From contig JAOASL010000035.1 of the NCBI GenBank assembly GCA_030158675.1, forward strand, positions 1-64,000: DNA of 64,000 nucleotides, given 5' to 3'. Source of the stretch: Burkholderiaceae bacterium. Lineage in GTDB: Bacteria; Pseudomonadota; Gammaproteobacteria; Burkholderiales; Burkholderiaceae_D. Shown here one piece after another: positions 34,514 to 43,806 of the stretch. The notes beneath the pieces are model-generated. The model had not been told where the DNA came from and ran no database searches. It saw only the letters and a program-made list of their open reading frames with translations. The translations under genes were made by a program, and so were the position numbers. How positions within the stretch are numbered: position 1 is the first letter of the stretch; each line of letters starts with the position of its first letter.

Positions 34514-35160
34514 ACGCAGAAAAACGCCGGCAGATTTTCGAGCGGCTGAAGCAGGCCAATCCCCACCCGACCACCGAGCTTGAGTACACCACGCCGTTCG
34601 AGCTGCTGATTGCCGTGATCCTGTCGGCGCAGGCGACCGATGTGTCGGTGAACAAGGCCACCCGCAAGTTATATCCGGTCGCGAACACACCGCAGGCGAT
34701 TCACGCGCTCGGCGTCGATGGCCTGATTCCGTATATCCAGACGATCGGCCTGTACAAGACCAAGGCCAAGAACGTGATCGAAACCTGCCGCCTGCTGATG
34801 GAGCGGCATGGCGGACAAGTGCCGCGCGACCGCGAGTCGCTGCAAGCGCTGCCCGGTGTCGGCCGCAAGACGGCCAACGTGGTGCTGAACACTGCGTTCG
34901 GCGTGGCCGCGATGGCGGTCGACACGCACATCTTCCGCGTCTCCAACCGTACCGGCATCGCACCGGGCAAGAACGTCGATGCGGTCGAGGCAAAACTGAT
35001 GAAGCTGGTGCCGGCCGACTACCTGATGGATGCCCATCACTGGCTGATCCTGCATGGACGCTATACCTGCACCGCGCGCAGCCCGCAGTGCTGGAACTGC
35101 CTGATCGCCGACCTCTGCGAGTATTCGTCCAAGACCCCCCGTCCGGCCAAGGGCGTGTGA
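34510..35160 (+). CDS. nth: Endonuclease III
   Basis: 216-aa bifunctional DNA glycosylase/AP lyase for oxidised pyrimidines in base-excision repair. The helix-hairpin-helix [13 protein letters not shown] (residues 114-126) contains the catalytic K120, and D138 follows in VDTHIFRV. The [4Fe-4S] cluster ligands are C187, C194, C197 and C203 (spacing 6-2-5). The start overlaps the rnfB-like gene (ATGA). Confidence 0.96.
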   Translation: MNAEKRRQIFERLKQANPHPTTELEYTTPFELLIAVILSAQATDVSVNKATRKLYPVANTPQAIHALGVDGLIPYIQTIGLYKTKAKNVIETCRLLMERHGGQVPRDRESLQALPGVGRKTANVVLNTAFGVAAMAVDTHIFRVSNRTGIAPGKNVDAVEAKLMKLVPADYLMDAHHWLILHGRYTCTARSPQCWNCLIADLCEYSSKTPRPAKGV

Positions 35161-35164
35161 GCGC

Positions 35165-35734
35165 ATGGAAGCCTTCCTGAATACCACGCTGCTGGTCGGC
35201 ATCGGCGAAATGGGCGACAAGACGCAACTGCTCGCCCTGCTGCTGGCGGTGCGCTACCAGCGCAGCCTGCCCATCCTTGGCGGCATCTTCATCGCGACCC
35301 TGCTGACGATGGCCGTCACTGCGGTCGTCGGCAGCACGATCGCGGCTTTCCTGCCGCCGTCGACGCTGCGCTGGGTACTGGTAGCGATGTTCTTTGCGAT
35401 CGCCGCGTGGACGCTGGTGCCCGAAGGCGACGACGATGCGGACGAGGTGCCGGCCAAGTCGACGCACAGCCTGATGCTGACCGCCTTCATCACCTTCATC
35501 CTCGCCGAGCTAGGCGACAAGTCGCAGATCGCGACGCTGGTGATGGCCGCGCGCTACGGCGATTTCATGAACGTACTGGCCGGCGCAACGCTGGGAGAAA
35601 TGATCGCGATCTCACCGGCCGTACTGCTCGGAAAAACCACCGCGCAATGGATACCGATGAAATGGATCCGAATGGTCGCTGCCGCGCTGTTCGCTGCGCT
35701 CGGCACCTGGGTACTGATATTCGGGCTGGAGTAA
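35165..35734 (+). CDS. TMEM165/GDT1 family cation transporter
   Basis: 189-aa membrane protein with six hydrophobic segments in two inverted repeats, each carrying the UPF0016 signature: GEMGDKTQLLALLLAVRY (residues 13-30) and AELGDKSQIATLVMAARY (about 116-133). Family members export Mn2+ or Ca2+. It starts 4 bp after nth and is probably in its operon. No mntR/yybP-type riboswitch was seen upstream, because it is inside the operon. Confidence 0.9.
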   Translation: MEAFLNTTLLVGIGEMGDKTQLLALLLAVRYQRSLPILGGIFIATLLTMAVTAVVGSTIAAFLPPSTLRWVLVAMFFAIAAWTLVPEGDDDADEVPAKSTHSLMLTAFITFILAELGDKSQIATLVMAARYGDFMNVLAGATLGEMIAISPAVLLGKTTAQWIPMKWIRMVAAALFAALGTWVLIFGLE

Positions 35735-35743
35735 AGTAAGCGA

Positions 35744-36175
35744 ATGTTCAATCCTACCAAGGACGAAGTGCGCCGCTTCTTCTGCGAATCATGGCGCAAG
35801 ACACAAGCCGGCGCAGTCCTCACCCCGCTGGAAGCCATCGCACGAGACTGGATGCTGCAGCATCCGGAATACGAGGCCGACCTGGCCAATCCCGAAATCG
35901 CGCAGACTGCCGACTACGATATCGCGAAGGGCAAGTCCAATCCCTTCCTGCATCTGTCCATGCACCTGTCAATCGAAGAACAGGTATCGATCGACCAGCC
36001 ACCCGGCATACGCGACGCATTCGCGCAGCTGTCCACGCGTCTGGGGTCAGCGCACGAAGCACACCACGAGATCATGGAGTGCCTGGGCGAGATGCTGTGG
36101 ACCGCGCAGCGCAACGGCACACCACCCGACGGCGTGGCCTATGTCGATGACGTGCGCCGGCGCGCACAGCGATAA
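35744..36175 (+). CDS. DUF1841 family protein
   Basis: 143-aa cytosolic protein starting MFNPTKDEVRRFFCESWRK and containing NPFLHLSMHLSIEEQ and HEIMECLGEMLW, features of DUF1841, common in beta- and gammaproteobacteria. Function is unknown. It lies 9 bp after the TMEM165 gene and ends the rnfB-nth operon, before a strong terminator. Confidence 0.85.
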   Translation: MFNPTKDEVRRFFCESWRKTQAGAVLTPLEAIARDWMLQHPEYEADLANPEIAQTADYDIAKGKSNPFLHLSMHLSIEEQVSIDQPPGIRDAFAQLSTRLGSAHEAHHEIMECLGEMLWTAQRNGTPPDGVAYVDDVRRRAQR

Positions 36176-36215
36176 GAAGCTAGTGAAGACCGCGGGAATC
36201 GCCGCGAATCAGTGC

Positions 36216-36232
36216 CCCGGCAAAACGCCGGG
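36216..36232. repeat. Small hairpin CCCGGC-AAAAC-GCCGGG
   Basis: A perfect 6-bp stem just upstream of the main terminator; it may be part of the same termination region. Confidence 0.4.
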
Positions 36233-36240
36233 CAGCAAAG

Positions 36241-36270
36241 AAAAAACCGCGGCTCACCGCGGTTTTTTTT
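36241..36270. terminator. Bidirectional rho-independent terminator
   Basis: AAAAAACCGCGG (36241-36252), CTCA loop, CCGCGGTTTTTTTT (36257-36270). A-tract and T-tract on both sides end the DUF1841 transcript (plus) and the cytochrome transcript (minus). Confidence 0.9.
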
Positions 36271-36287
36271 GAAACGGATGCAGCGCT

Positions 36288-36626
36288 TTACTTGCGCAGC
36301 ACCAGCGAACCCTTCAGGCTGGCGATGTAGGCCGCAATGTCCTTGATCTCAGTCGGGGACAGCGGCTTGGCCATGCCGCCCATGATCGCGTTGCTACGGC
36401 TGTTGGCGACCTTGCCACCGCGCTGATAGGCCTTCAGTGCGTGCTCAAGGTAGTCGGCATGCTGACCCGCCAGCTTGGGATAGCTCGGATCGATCGGACT
36501 GTTGAAGTCGGCACCGTGGCACGATGCGCAGTTATATTTTTGCGCAGCAGCCTTGCCGGCCTCGATGTTGCCCGCGAATGCATTGGCGGACAGGGCGATC
36601 GCCAGCAGAGCGAAAATCTTTTTCAT
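36288..36626 (-). CDS. Periplasmic mono-haem cytochrome c (class I)
   Basis: 112-aa precursor with signal peptide (residues 1-18) and haem-binding C33-A-S-C36-H37. The probable sixth ligand methionine lies in IMGGMAKPLS (about residues 82-85). It resembles one half of the di-haem cytochrome c4. It probably carries electrons to a terminal oxidase or peroxidase. It is second in a two-gene cytochrome pair, 15 bp downstream of the other. Confidence 0.9.
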   Translation of the reverse strand: MKKIFALLAIALSANAFAGNIEAGKAAAQKYNCASCHGADFNSPIDPSYPKLAGQHADYLEHALKAYQRGGKVANSRSNAIMGGMAKPLSPTEIKDIAAYIASLKGSLVLRK

Positions 36627-36641
36627 GGTGGCCTCCGGTTC

Positions 36642-36962
36642 TTATTTCTGTTGCGCGTAGTAGGCCGCGACGTCAGCGATGTCCTGGTCGGACAGGCCCT
36701 TGGCGATACCCACCATCGACGGATGGTTGCGCTCACCCTTCTTGTACGCATTCAGCGCAGCAACGATGTATTTCTCGGATTGGGCGCCGAGCAGCGGGAC
36801 CTGATACAGCTCGGGGAAGCTCGCCTTGTAACCGGCGATGCCATGACAGCCAATGCACATGGCCACCTTGTTTTTGGCCGCGTTGGCGTCACCCTTGAGA
36901 TCGGCTGCGGCCGACATCTGGGCGAGACCCGCGAGCGCGAGAAGAGCAAATACTTTTTTCAT
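36642..36962 (-). CDS. Periplasmic mono-haem cytochrome c (class I)
   Basis: 106-aa precursor with signal peptide (residues 1-20), haem motif C36-I-G-C39-H40 and a likely methionine ligand in NHPSMVGIAKGLS (about 83). Like its neighbour it resembles a cytochrome c4 half-domain, so the pair may be a split c4 or arose by duplication. The 36963-37231 intergenic region upstream contains its promoter and that of the MoxR gene, but I could not assign -35/-10 boxes. Confidence 0.9.
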   Translation of the reverse strand: MKKVFALLALAGLAQMSAAADLKGDANAAKNKVAMCIGCHGIAGYKASFPELYQVPLLGAQSEKYIVAALNAYKKGERNHPSMVGIAKGLSDQDIADVAAYYAQQK

Positions 36963-37231
36963 GATAGCCAGGTAGTTACGTGGAAACGGACGCCGGAAAA
37001 CAGGCTTTTTGTAAATGGAAAACCGCTTGTCTGTGCCTGTCCGCGCAAAAAAATCTGCACGATTCTAACCAAAACCCACAACAGCGTCCATGGCTATTTC
37101 TATCAGCTATTCGCTGCACCGATAACCTTGGGACCAGCAGGGTAAAAGATCCGGACCGCTCGCAGCACTGGCTTCGGATCGCCGCAAAGGCTCGTTTATA
37201 CTGATCCGATTCCTATGACACACGACTCGAC

Positions 37232-38086
37232 ATGACCACGCCAAAGCGCTTCGACGGATCCGACCAGTACGTCGCCACTCAGGACCTGAAACTCGCGGTG
37301 AATGCCGCACTGACCTTGCAACGTCCTCTGCTGATCAAGGGCGAGCCGGGTACCGGCAAGACCATGCTGGCCGAAGAGGTCGCCGCCGCGCTTGGCATGC
37401 CGCTGATGCAATGGCATATCAAATCAACAACCAAAGCGCAGCAAGGTCTGTATGAGTACGATGCCGTTTCGCGCCTGCGCGACTCGCAGCTGGGCGACGA
37501 GCGCGTCAAGGACATCCACAACTACATCGTCAAGGGCGTGCTGTGGCAGGCGTTTACGGCCGATGAGCCAGTGGTGCTGCTGATCGACGAGATCGACAAG
37601 GCCGATATTGAATTCCCGAACGATCTGCTGCGCGAAATCGACCGGATGGAATTCTATGTCTACGAGACCCGCGAGATGGTGCGCGCGAAACACCGGCCGC
37701 TGGTGATCATCACATCGAACAACGAGAAAGAGCTGCCGGACGCTTTTCTGCGCCGCTGCTTCTTCCATTACATCCGCTTCCCCGACAAGGACACGATGCA
37801 GCAGATCGTCGATGTCCACTTCCCGAACATCAAAAAAGACCTGCTCGCGCAGGCACTCGACAGCTTCTTCGGGCTGCGCGAGGTTCCCGGCCTGAAAAAG
37901 AAGCCGTCGACCTCCGAGCTGCTCGACTGGCTCAAGCTGCTGCTGGCCGAAGACATTCCGGCCGAAGCGCTGCATTCGAAGGATCAGAAAGCGGTGGTGC
38001 CGCCGCTGCACGGAGCGCTGCTGAAAAACGAGCAGGATGTGCACCTGTTCGAGCGGCTGGTGTTCATGTCGCGGCAGAACCGCTGA
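37232..38086 (+). CDS. MoxR-family AAA+ ATPase
   Basis: 284-aa AAA+ ATPase with Walker A GEPGTGKT (residues 37-44), Walker B VVLLIDEIDKAD (about 110-121), sensor ITSNNEKELPDAFLRRC with arginine finger. MoxR proteins act as chaperones with VWA partners to mature metalloenzymes or envelope complexes. The VWA partner gene follows 58 bp downstream. This CoxD-like/YehL-like subtype is often found with a CoxE-like protein, as here, but no CO dehydrogenase or other evident client is nearby. Confidence 0.92.
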   Translation: MTTPKRFDGSDQYVATQDLKLAVNAALTLQRPLLIKGEPGTGKTMLAEEVAAALGMPLMQWHIKSTTKAQQGLYEYDAVSRLRDSQLGDERVKDIHNYIVKGVLWQAFTADEPVVLLIDEIDKADIEFPNDLLREIDRMEFYVYETREMVRAKHRPLVIITSNNEKELPDAFLRRCFFHYIRFPDKDTMQQIVDVHFPNIKKDLLAQALDSFFGLREVPGLKKKPSTSELLDWLKLLLAEDIPAEALHSKDQKAVVPPLHGALLKNEQDVHLFERLVFMSRQNR

Positions 38087-38144
38087 TGTGTCGCGAAGCC
38101 GACTTTGACCTCATTCTGATCCGCGCCGTGCGCTGCCAACCATC

Positions 38145-39314
38145 ATGCTGATCGATTTCTTTTTCACGCTGAAGGATGCAAAGATTCCGGTGTCGATCAA
38201 GGAGTTCCTGATCCTGCTAGAAGCGCTCGACCGGCAGGTGATCTCATCGTCGCTCGACGAGTTCTACTACCTCGCGCGCACGACGATGGTGAAAGACGAA
38301 GCCCATTTCGACAAGTTCGACAAGGCCTTTGGCTACTACTTCCACGGCGTGCAAACGCTGTTCGACAAGGCGCCCGAGATTCCGCTCGACTGGCTGATGA
38401 AACGGTTGCAGCGCGAACTCACGCCCGAGCAACAGGCGCAGCTCGAAAAGCTCGGCTATGACAAGCTGATGAGCCGGCTGAAGGAATTGCTTGACGAACA
38501 AAAGGGCCGACACGAAGGCGGCAATAAGTGGATAGGCACAGGCGGCACGTCGCCGTTCGGCAATGGCGGCGTGAATCCGGAAGGCATACGCATTGGCGGT
38601 GAAGGCGGCAATCGCAGTGCAGTCAAGGTGTGGGAAGCACGGGCTTACCGTGACTACGACAGCGAACGCGAACTCGGTACCCGCAACATCAAGGTCGCCC
38701 TGCGCCGGCTGCGCAAGTTTGCGCGCGAAGGACTGGAAGAAGAACTCGCGCTTGATGACACGATACGGGCGACTGCGAACAATGCCGGCTGGCTCGACTT
38801 GAAGATGCAGCCGGAGCGCAAGAACAAGGTCAAGGTGCTGATGCTGATGGATGTCGGCGGCACGATGGACGACCATATCGCGCAGGTCGAGGAATTGTTC
38901 TCGGCGGCGAAGACCGAGTTCAAGAACATGGAATTCTTCTACTTCCATAACTGCGTATACGAGACGCTGTGGAAGAATAATCGCCGCCGCCATGCGGAGC
39001 GCTTCGCAAGCTGGGACGTGCTGCGCAAATACCCGCCCGACACCAAGCTGATCTTCGTCGGCGACGCGACCATGAGTCCGTACGAGATCGTGCAGCCGGG
39101 CGGCTCGGTCGAGTACAACAACGAAGAAGCCGGCGCCGTCTGGCTGCAACGTTTCGCACACCAGTTCCCGAAATATGTATGGCTGAACCCGGAACCCGAA
39201 GGCTTGTGGCAATACCGGCAGTCGATCGACATCATCCGGCAGGTCATGGGCAACCGCATGTATCCGATCACGATGGAAGGACTGGATCGGGCGATGCAGC
39301 TGCTGTCGAAATGA
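38145..39314 (+). CDS. VWA domain protein, CoxE-like
   Basis: 389-aa protein: helical N-terminal part, a Gly-rich linker (about 124-157), then a von Willebrand factor A domain beginning at MLMDVGGTMDD (residues 233-243). The MIDAS motif is D236-x-G-x-T240-M rather than the canonical DxSxS, so metal binding may be altered, though this variant recurs in the CoxE-like group. It pairs with the upstream MoxR ATPase. The client complex is unknown; the adjacent cytochromes are on the opposite strand. Confidence 0.88.
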   Translation: MLIDFFFTLKDAKIPVSIKEFLILLEALDRQVISSSLDEFYYLARTTMVKDEAHFDKFDKAFGYYFHGVQTLFDKAPEIPLDWLMKRLQRELTPEQQAQLEKLGYDKLMSRLKELLDEQKGRHEGGNKWIGTGGTSPFGNGGVNPEGIRIGGEGGNRSAVKVWEARAYRDYDSERELGTRNIKVALRRLRKFAREGLEEELALDDTIRATANNAGWLDLKMQPERKNKVKVLMLMDVGGTMDDHIAQVEELFSAAKTEFKNMEFFYFHNCVYETLWKNNRRRHAERFASWDVLRKYPPDTKLIFVGDATMSPYEIVQPGGSVEYNNEEAGAVWLQRFAHQFPKYVWLNPEPEGLWQYRQSIDIIRQVMGNRMYPITMEGLDRAMQLLSK

Positions 39315-39420
39315 CGGCCTGCGGCATTGCGCTTGCCGCCGGCGAAACTCATTAGAATCCGAAAGATTGCCCGTCGCGAGGCGGGCTGGTCGAAACCTCC
39401 TCTCCCTCACGCCCTCACGA

Positions 39421-41412
39421 ATGGCCAGCAAAAAACCTGAATACAGCGAGTCGTCGATCCGTGTCCTGAAAGGACTTGAGCCGGTCAAGCAGCGGCCCGG
39501 CATGTACACCCGCACTGAAAGTCCGTTGCACATCATCCAGGAAGTGATCGACAACGCGTCCGACGAGGCGCTCGGCGGCTACTGCAAGCACATCCACGTC
39601 ACATTGAATGCGGACGGCAGCGTCAGCGTCGAAGATGACGGCCGCGGCATTCCGGTCGGCCTGCATCCGGAGGAGAAAGTGCCGACAGTCGAGATCGTGT
39701 TCACGCGACTGCATGCGGGCGGCAAATTCGACAAAGGCTCCGGCGGCGCTTACGCCTTTTCCGGCGGCCTGCACGGGGTCGGCGTGTCGGTCACCAATGC
39801 GCTCTCCGCCAGACTTGAGATCACGGTCTGGCGCAAGGACGACAAAGGCAACGGCGTGCACTCGATCGAATTCGCCGACGGCGACGTGGTGCAAAAGCTG
39901 ACATCGCGCCCGGCGAACAAGGACGACAAAAAATCCGGCACGCGCGTGACGGCGTGGCCGAACCCCAAGTATTTCGATTCACCGCAGATCCCGTACGCCG
40001 AACTGCAGCGCCTGCTGCGCTCAAAAGCGGTGCTGCTGCCCGGCGTGCGCGTGTCGTTCACGCAGGCCAAAAGCGGCGACACGCAATCGTGGCTGTACGA
40101 ACAAGGCCTGCGCGGTTACCTCAACGAGGCGCTCGCGCAGACCAGCAGCGGCGCCACACTGATCCCGTTATTCGAAGCCGAACAGTATGCGACCGCCGAG
40201 GCCGATGGTTTTGCCGAGGGCGAAGGCGCGGCCTGGGTGGTGGCCTGGACCGAGGAGGGGGCGGTGGTGCGCGAATCGTATGTGAACCTGATCCCCACAC
40301 CGGCCGGTGGCACGCATGAATCCGGATTGCGCGAAGGCCTGTTCGGCGCGGTGAAGAGCTTCGTCGAACTGCACTCGCTGCTGCCAAAGGGCGTGAAGCT
40401 GCTGCCGGAAGATGTCTTCGCCCGCACCTCGTTCGTGCTGTCGGCCAAGGTGCTCGATCCGCAGTTCCAGGGGCAGATCAAGGAAAAGCTGAACTCGCGC
40501 GATGCCGTGCGCCTGGTGGCCGGCTATTCGCGCACCGCGCTCGAACTGTGGCTGAACCAGCATGTCGATTACGGCAAGAAGCTTGCCGACCTGGTGATCA
40601 AACAGGCACAGAGCCGGCTGCGCTCAGCGCAAAAAGTTGAAAAGCGCAAGTCCTCCGGCGTGGCCGTCTTGCCGGGCAAACTGACCGACTGCGAATCGAC
40701 CGACATCACGCGTAACGAAATCTTCCTGGTCGAGGGCGATTCCGCCGGCGGCTCCGCGAAGATGGGCCGCGACAAAGAATTCCAGGCCATCCTGCCCTTG
40801 CGCGGCAAGGTGCTGAACGCATGGGAAACCGAGCGCGACCGGCTGTTCGCGAACAACGAGATCCACGACATCGCCGTGGCCATCGGCGTCGACCCGCATG
40901 GCAAGAACGACGAGCCCGACCTGTCCGGGCTGCGCTACGGGCGCGTCTGCATTTTGTCCGATGCGGACGTCGACGGCTCGCACATTCAGGTACTGCTCCT
41001 GACACTGTTCTTCCGCCATTTCCCGAAACTGATCGAGCGCGGCCACATTTACGTCGCCCGGCCACCGCTATACCGGATCGACGCACCCGCGCGTGGCAAG
41101 AAGCCCGCGCAGAAAATTTATGCGCTTGACGAGGGCGAGCTCGAAGCGATCGAGGACAAGCTGCGCAAAGACGGCGTGAAAGACGGCGCCTGGAGCATCG
41201 CGCGCTTCAAGGGCCTGGGCGAAATGAGCGCCGGACAGTTGTGGGAGACCACGATGAATCCCGACACCCGGCGGCTGCTGCCGATCGCGATCGGCGAACT
41301 CGGCGTACCGGCCTCCGAAGACCGCTTCACCATGTTGATGGGCAAAGGCGAAGCCGCGGCGCGGCGCGCGTGGCTGGAGGAACATGGAAATGAAGTGGAC
41401 GCTGATATCTGA
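39421..41412 (+). CDS. parE: DNA topoisomerase IV subunit B
   Basis: 663-aa ATPase subunit of topoisomerase IV, which decatenates replicated chromosomes. GHKL motifs DNASDEAL, DDGRGIPV and GGLHGVGVSVTNALS are followed by the TOPRIM motifs EGDSAGGSAKMGRD and SDADVDGSHI. The ATG at 39421 starts MASKKPEYSESSI, the conserved N-terminus; an upstream in-frame start at 39367 is not conserved. parC follows 78 bp downstream. Confidence 0.96.
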   Translation: MASKKPEYSESSIRVLKGLEPVKQRPGMYTRTESPLHIIQEVIDNASDEALGGYCKHIHVTLNADGSVSVEDDGRGIPVGLHPEEKVPTVEIVFTRLHAGGKFDKGSGGAYAFSGGLHGVGVSVTNALSARLEITVWRKDDKGNGVHSIEFADGDVVQKLTSRPANKDDKKSGTRVTAWPNPKYFDSPQIPYAELQRLLRSKAVLLPGVRVSFTQAKSGDTQSWLYEQGLRGYLNEALAQTSSGATLIPLFEAEQYATAEADGFAEGEGAAWVVAWTEEGAVVRESYVNLIPTPAGGTHESGLREGLFGAVKSFVELHSLLPKGVKLLPEDVFARTSFVLSAKVLDPQFQGQIKEKLNSRDAVRLVAGYSRTALELWLNQHVDYGKKLADLVIKQAQSRLRSAQKVEKRKSSGVAVLPGKLTDCESTDITRNEIFLVEGDSAGGSAKMGRDKEFQAILPLRGKVLNAWETERDRLFANNEIHDIAVAIGVDPHGKNDEPDLSGLRYGRVCILSDADVDGSHIQVLLLTLFFRHFPKLIERGHIYVARPPLYRIDAPARGKKPAQKIYALDEGELEAIEDKLRKDGVKDGAWSIARFKGLGEMSAGQLWETTMNPDTRRLLPIAIGELGVPASEDRFTMLMGKGEAAARRAWLEEHGNEVDADI

Positions 41413-41490
41413 GACCTGCCGATCATGGGTAAACGCTTTCGCCGCTACCCCGCGTTGCAGAGCAAACGACACTGAAACAGCCACGAACAC

Positions 41491-43806
41491 ATGACCGACC
41501 AACCCAACCTCTTCGAAACCGCCGCCGATGACGCCGGCGAATCGCTAACGCTGGCGACCTTCGCCGAGCGTGCCTACCTCGACTACGCGATCTCGGTCGT
41601 CAAGGGCCGCGCCTTGCCGGATGTCTGCGATGGCCAGAAGCCGGTGCAACGGCGCATCCTGTACGCAATGGACCAGCTGCGCCTTGATCCGGCCGCCAAG
41701 CCGCGCAAATCGGCGGCCGTGGTCGGCGACGTGCTCGGCAAACTGCATCCGCACGGCGACCAGTCGGTGTATGACGCGATGGTGCGGATGGCGCAGGACT
41801 TTGCCCTGCGCTATCCGCTGGTCGACGGCCATGGCAACTTCGGCTCGCGCGACGGCGACGGCGCAGCGGCAATGCGCTATACCGAGGCGCGGCTGACGCC
41901 GATCTCGCGGCTGTTGCTCGACGAAATAGACATGGGTACCGTCGACTTCGTGCCGAACTATGACGGCTCAAGCGAAGAGCCGAAACTCCTGCCGGCGCGC
42001 CTGCCGTTCGTGCTGCTCAACGGCGCCTCCGGCATCGCAGTCGGACTAGCCACCGAGATCCCATCGCACAACCTGACCGAAGTGGCCGCCGCTGCCGTCG
42101 CAATCATCAAAAATCCGCAGCTGACACATGATGAACTGATGGCCATGATTCCGGGCCCGGACTTCCCCGGTGGCGGCCAGATCATCACGCCGGCCGCACA
42201 GATCAGCGAGCTTTACCAAAACGGCCGCGGCAGCATCAAGGTGCGTGCGCGCTGGAAGATTGAAGACATGGCGCGTGGCCAGTGGCAGCTGGTCGTCACC
42301 GAGCTGCCGCCGGGCGCCTCGACGCAGAAGATTCTTGAAGAGATCGAGGAGCTGACCAATCCCAAGATCAAGCTTGGCAAGAAGAGCCTGACACCGGAGC
42401 AGCTGACCACCCGGCAGACCCTGCTGGCCGTGCTCGACACGGTGCGCGACGAGTCGGGCCGCGAGGCGCCGGTGCGCCTCGTGTTCGAGCCCAAATCGAA
42501 AAATCAGGATCAGGAAGAATTCAGCAACCTGCTGCTGGCGCATACCTCGCTGGAGAACAATGCGCCGGTCAACCTGGTGATGATCGGCGCTGACGGCAGG
42601 CCACGACAAAAAGGCGTCGGCGACATCCTGCGCGAATGGACAGGCTTTCGCTTCGCGACAGTGACGCGCCGCACCCGGCACCGTCTCGGCAAGGTGGATG
42701 ACCGCATCCATATTCTCGAAGGCCGCGAAGCAGTGCTGCTGAATATCGACGAGGTGATCCGGATCATCCGTGAATCGGACGAACCGAAGCCCGCGCTGAT
42801 GCAGGCCTTCCGTCTGTCAGAACGACAGGCTGATGACATCCTCGAGATCCGCCTGCGCCAGCTGGCGCGACTGGAAACGATCAAGGTGCAGCAAGAGCTG
42901 GCCGAACTGCGCAAGGAAAAGATTCTGCTGCAGGACCTGCTCGAGAATCCGGCCTCGATGAAAAGGCTGGTGATCAGGGAGATCGAAGCCGATGCGAAGC
43001 AGTATGGCGATGCGCGACGCACCCTGATCGTGGAAGCCGAGCGCGCAGTCGCCGAGCAGAAGGTGATTGACGAGCCGGTTACGGTGATCGTGTCGCAGAA
43101 GGGCTGGGTGCGCGCACGTCAGGGCCATGGCCATGATGCCCAGCAGTTCGCGTTCAAGGCCGGTGATGCGCTATACGCCACCTTCGCGTGCCGCACCACT
43201 GACACCCTGCTCGCGTTCGGCTCGAACGGCCGCGTGTACTCGGTGGCCGTCACGCAGCTGCCGGGCGCGCGCGGCGACGGCGTACCGCTGACCACGCTGG
43301 CCGAGATCGAGACCGGCACGCGCTTGGTTCACTACTTCGCCGGCGCTGCCGAGACCTCGCTACTGCTGGCGTCAACTGCCGGCTACGGCTTCTCGGCGAA
43401 GGCCAGCGACATGGTGTCGCGCCAGAAGGGCGGCAAGGCTTTCATGACGCTCGATGCGGGCGACGAGCCGCTGATGCCGCGCATAGTCGGTGCGCATGCG
43501 AGCGCGATCGCCTGCCTGTCCGAGCGCGGCCGCGTGCTGGTATTCGGACTGGGCGAGATCAAGTACCAGCCGGGCGGCGGCCGTGGCGTGATCCTGATGG
43601 ACCTGGAGGACGGCGAGAAGCTGCTGGCCGCGCAACCGGCCAGCCAGAAGGGCGTCAAAGTGATCGGCACCGGCCAGCGCAGCGGCAAGACGCAGGAAAG
43701 CAACCTGACGGGCGCCGAACTGGCCAATCATATCGGCAAGCGTGCGCGCAAGGGCAAGCTGCTGGCCTCGCGAATGAAGCCCGCCAGTCTCGAAGCGCTG
43801 AGCTGA
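41491..43806 (+). CDS. parC: DNA topoisomerase IV subunit A
   Basis: 771-aa DNA-cleaving subunit. The active-site tyrosine is Y130 (AMRYTEARL), and the C-terminal region has the beta-pinwheel repeats. In the quinolone-resistance region the sequence [10 protein letters not shown] places Q91 where E. coli ParC has Ser80, which may weaken quinolone binding; whether this is lineage-wide is not known to me. Its stop overlaps the next start (TGATG). Confidence 0.96.
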   Translation: MTDQPNLFETAADDAGESLTLATFAERAYLDYAISVVKGRALPDVCDGQKPVQRRILYAMDQLRLDPAAKPRKSAAVVGDVLGKLHPHGDQSVYDAMVRMAQDFALRYPLVDGHGNFGSRDGDGAAAMRYTEARLTPISRLLLDEIDMGTVDFVPNYDGSSEEPKLLPARLPFVLLNGASGIAVGLATEIPSHNLTEVAAAAVAIIKNPQLTHDELMAMIPGPDFPGGGQIITPAAQISELYQNGRGSIKVRARWKIEDMARGQWQLVVTELPPGASTQKILEEIEELTNPKIKLGKKSLTPEQLTTRQTLLAVLDTVRDESGREAPVRLVFEPKSKNQDQEEFSNLLLAHTSLENNAPVNLVMIGADGRPRQKGVGDILREWTGFRFATVTRRTRHRLGKVDDRIHILEGREAVLLNIDEVIRIIRESDEPKPALMQAFRLSERQADDILEIRLRQLARLETIKVQQELAELRKEKILLQDLLENPASMKRLVIREIEADAKQYGDARRTLIVEAERAVAEQKVIDEPVTVIVSQKGWVRARQGHGHDAQQFAFKAGDALYATFACRTTDTLLAFGSNGRVYSVAVTQLPGARGDGVPLTTLAEIETGTRLVHYFAGAAETSLLLASTAGYGFSAKASDMVSRQKGGKAFMTLDAGDEPLMPRIVGAHASAIACLSERGRVLVFGLGEIKYQPGGGRGVILMDLEDGEKLLAAQPASQKGVKVIGTGQRSGKTQESNLTGAELANHIGKRARKGKLLASRMKPASLEALS

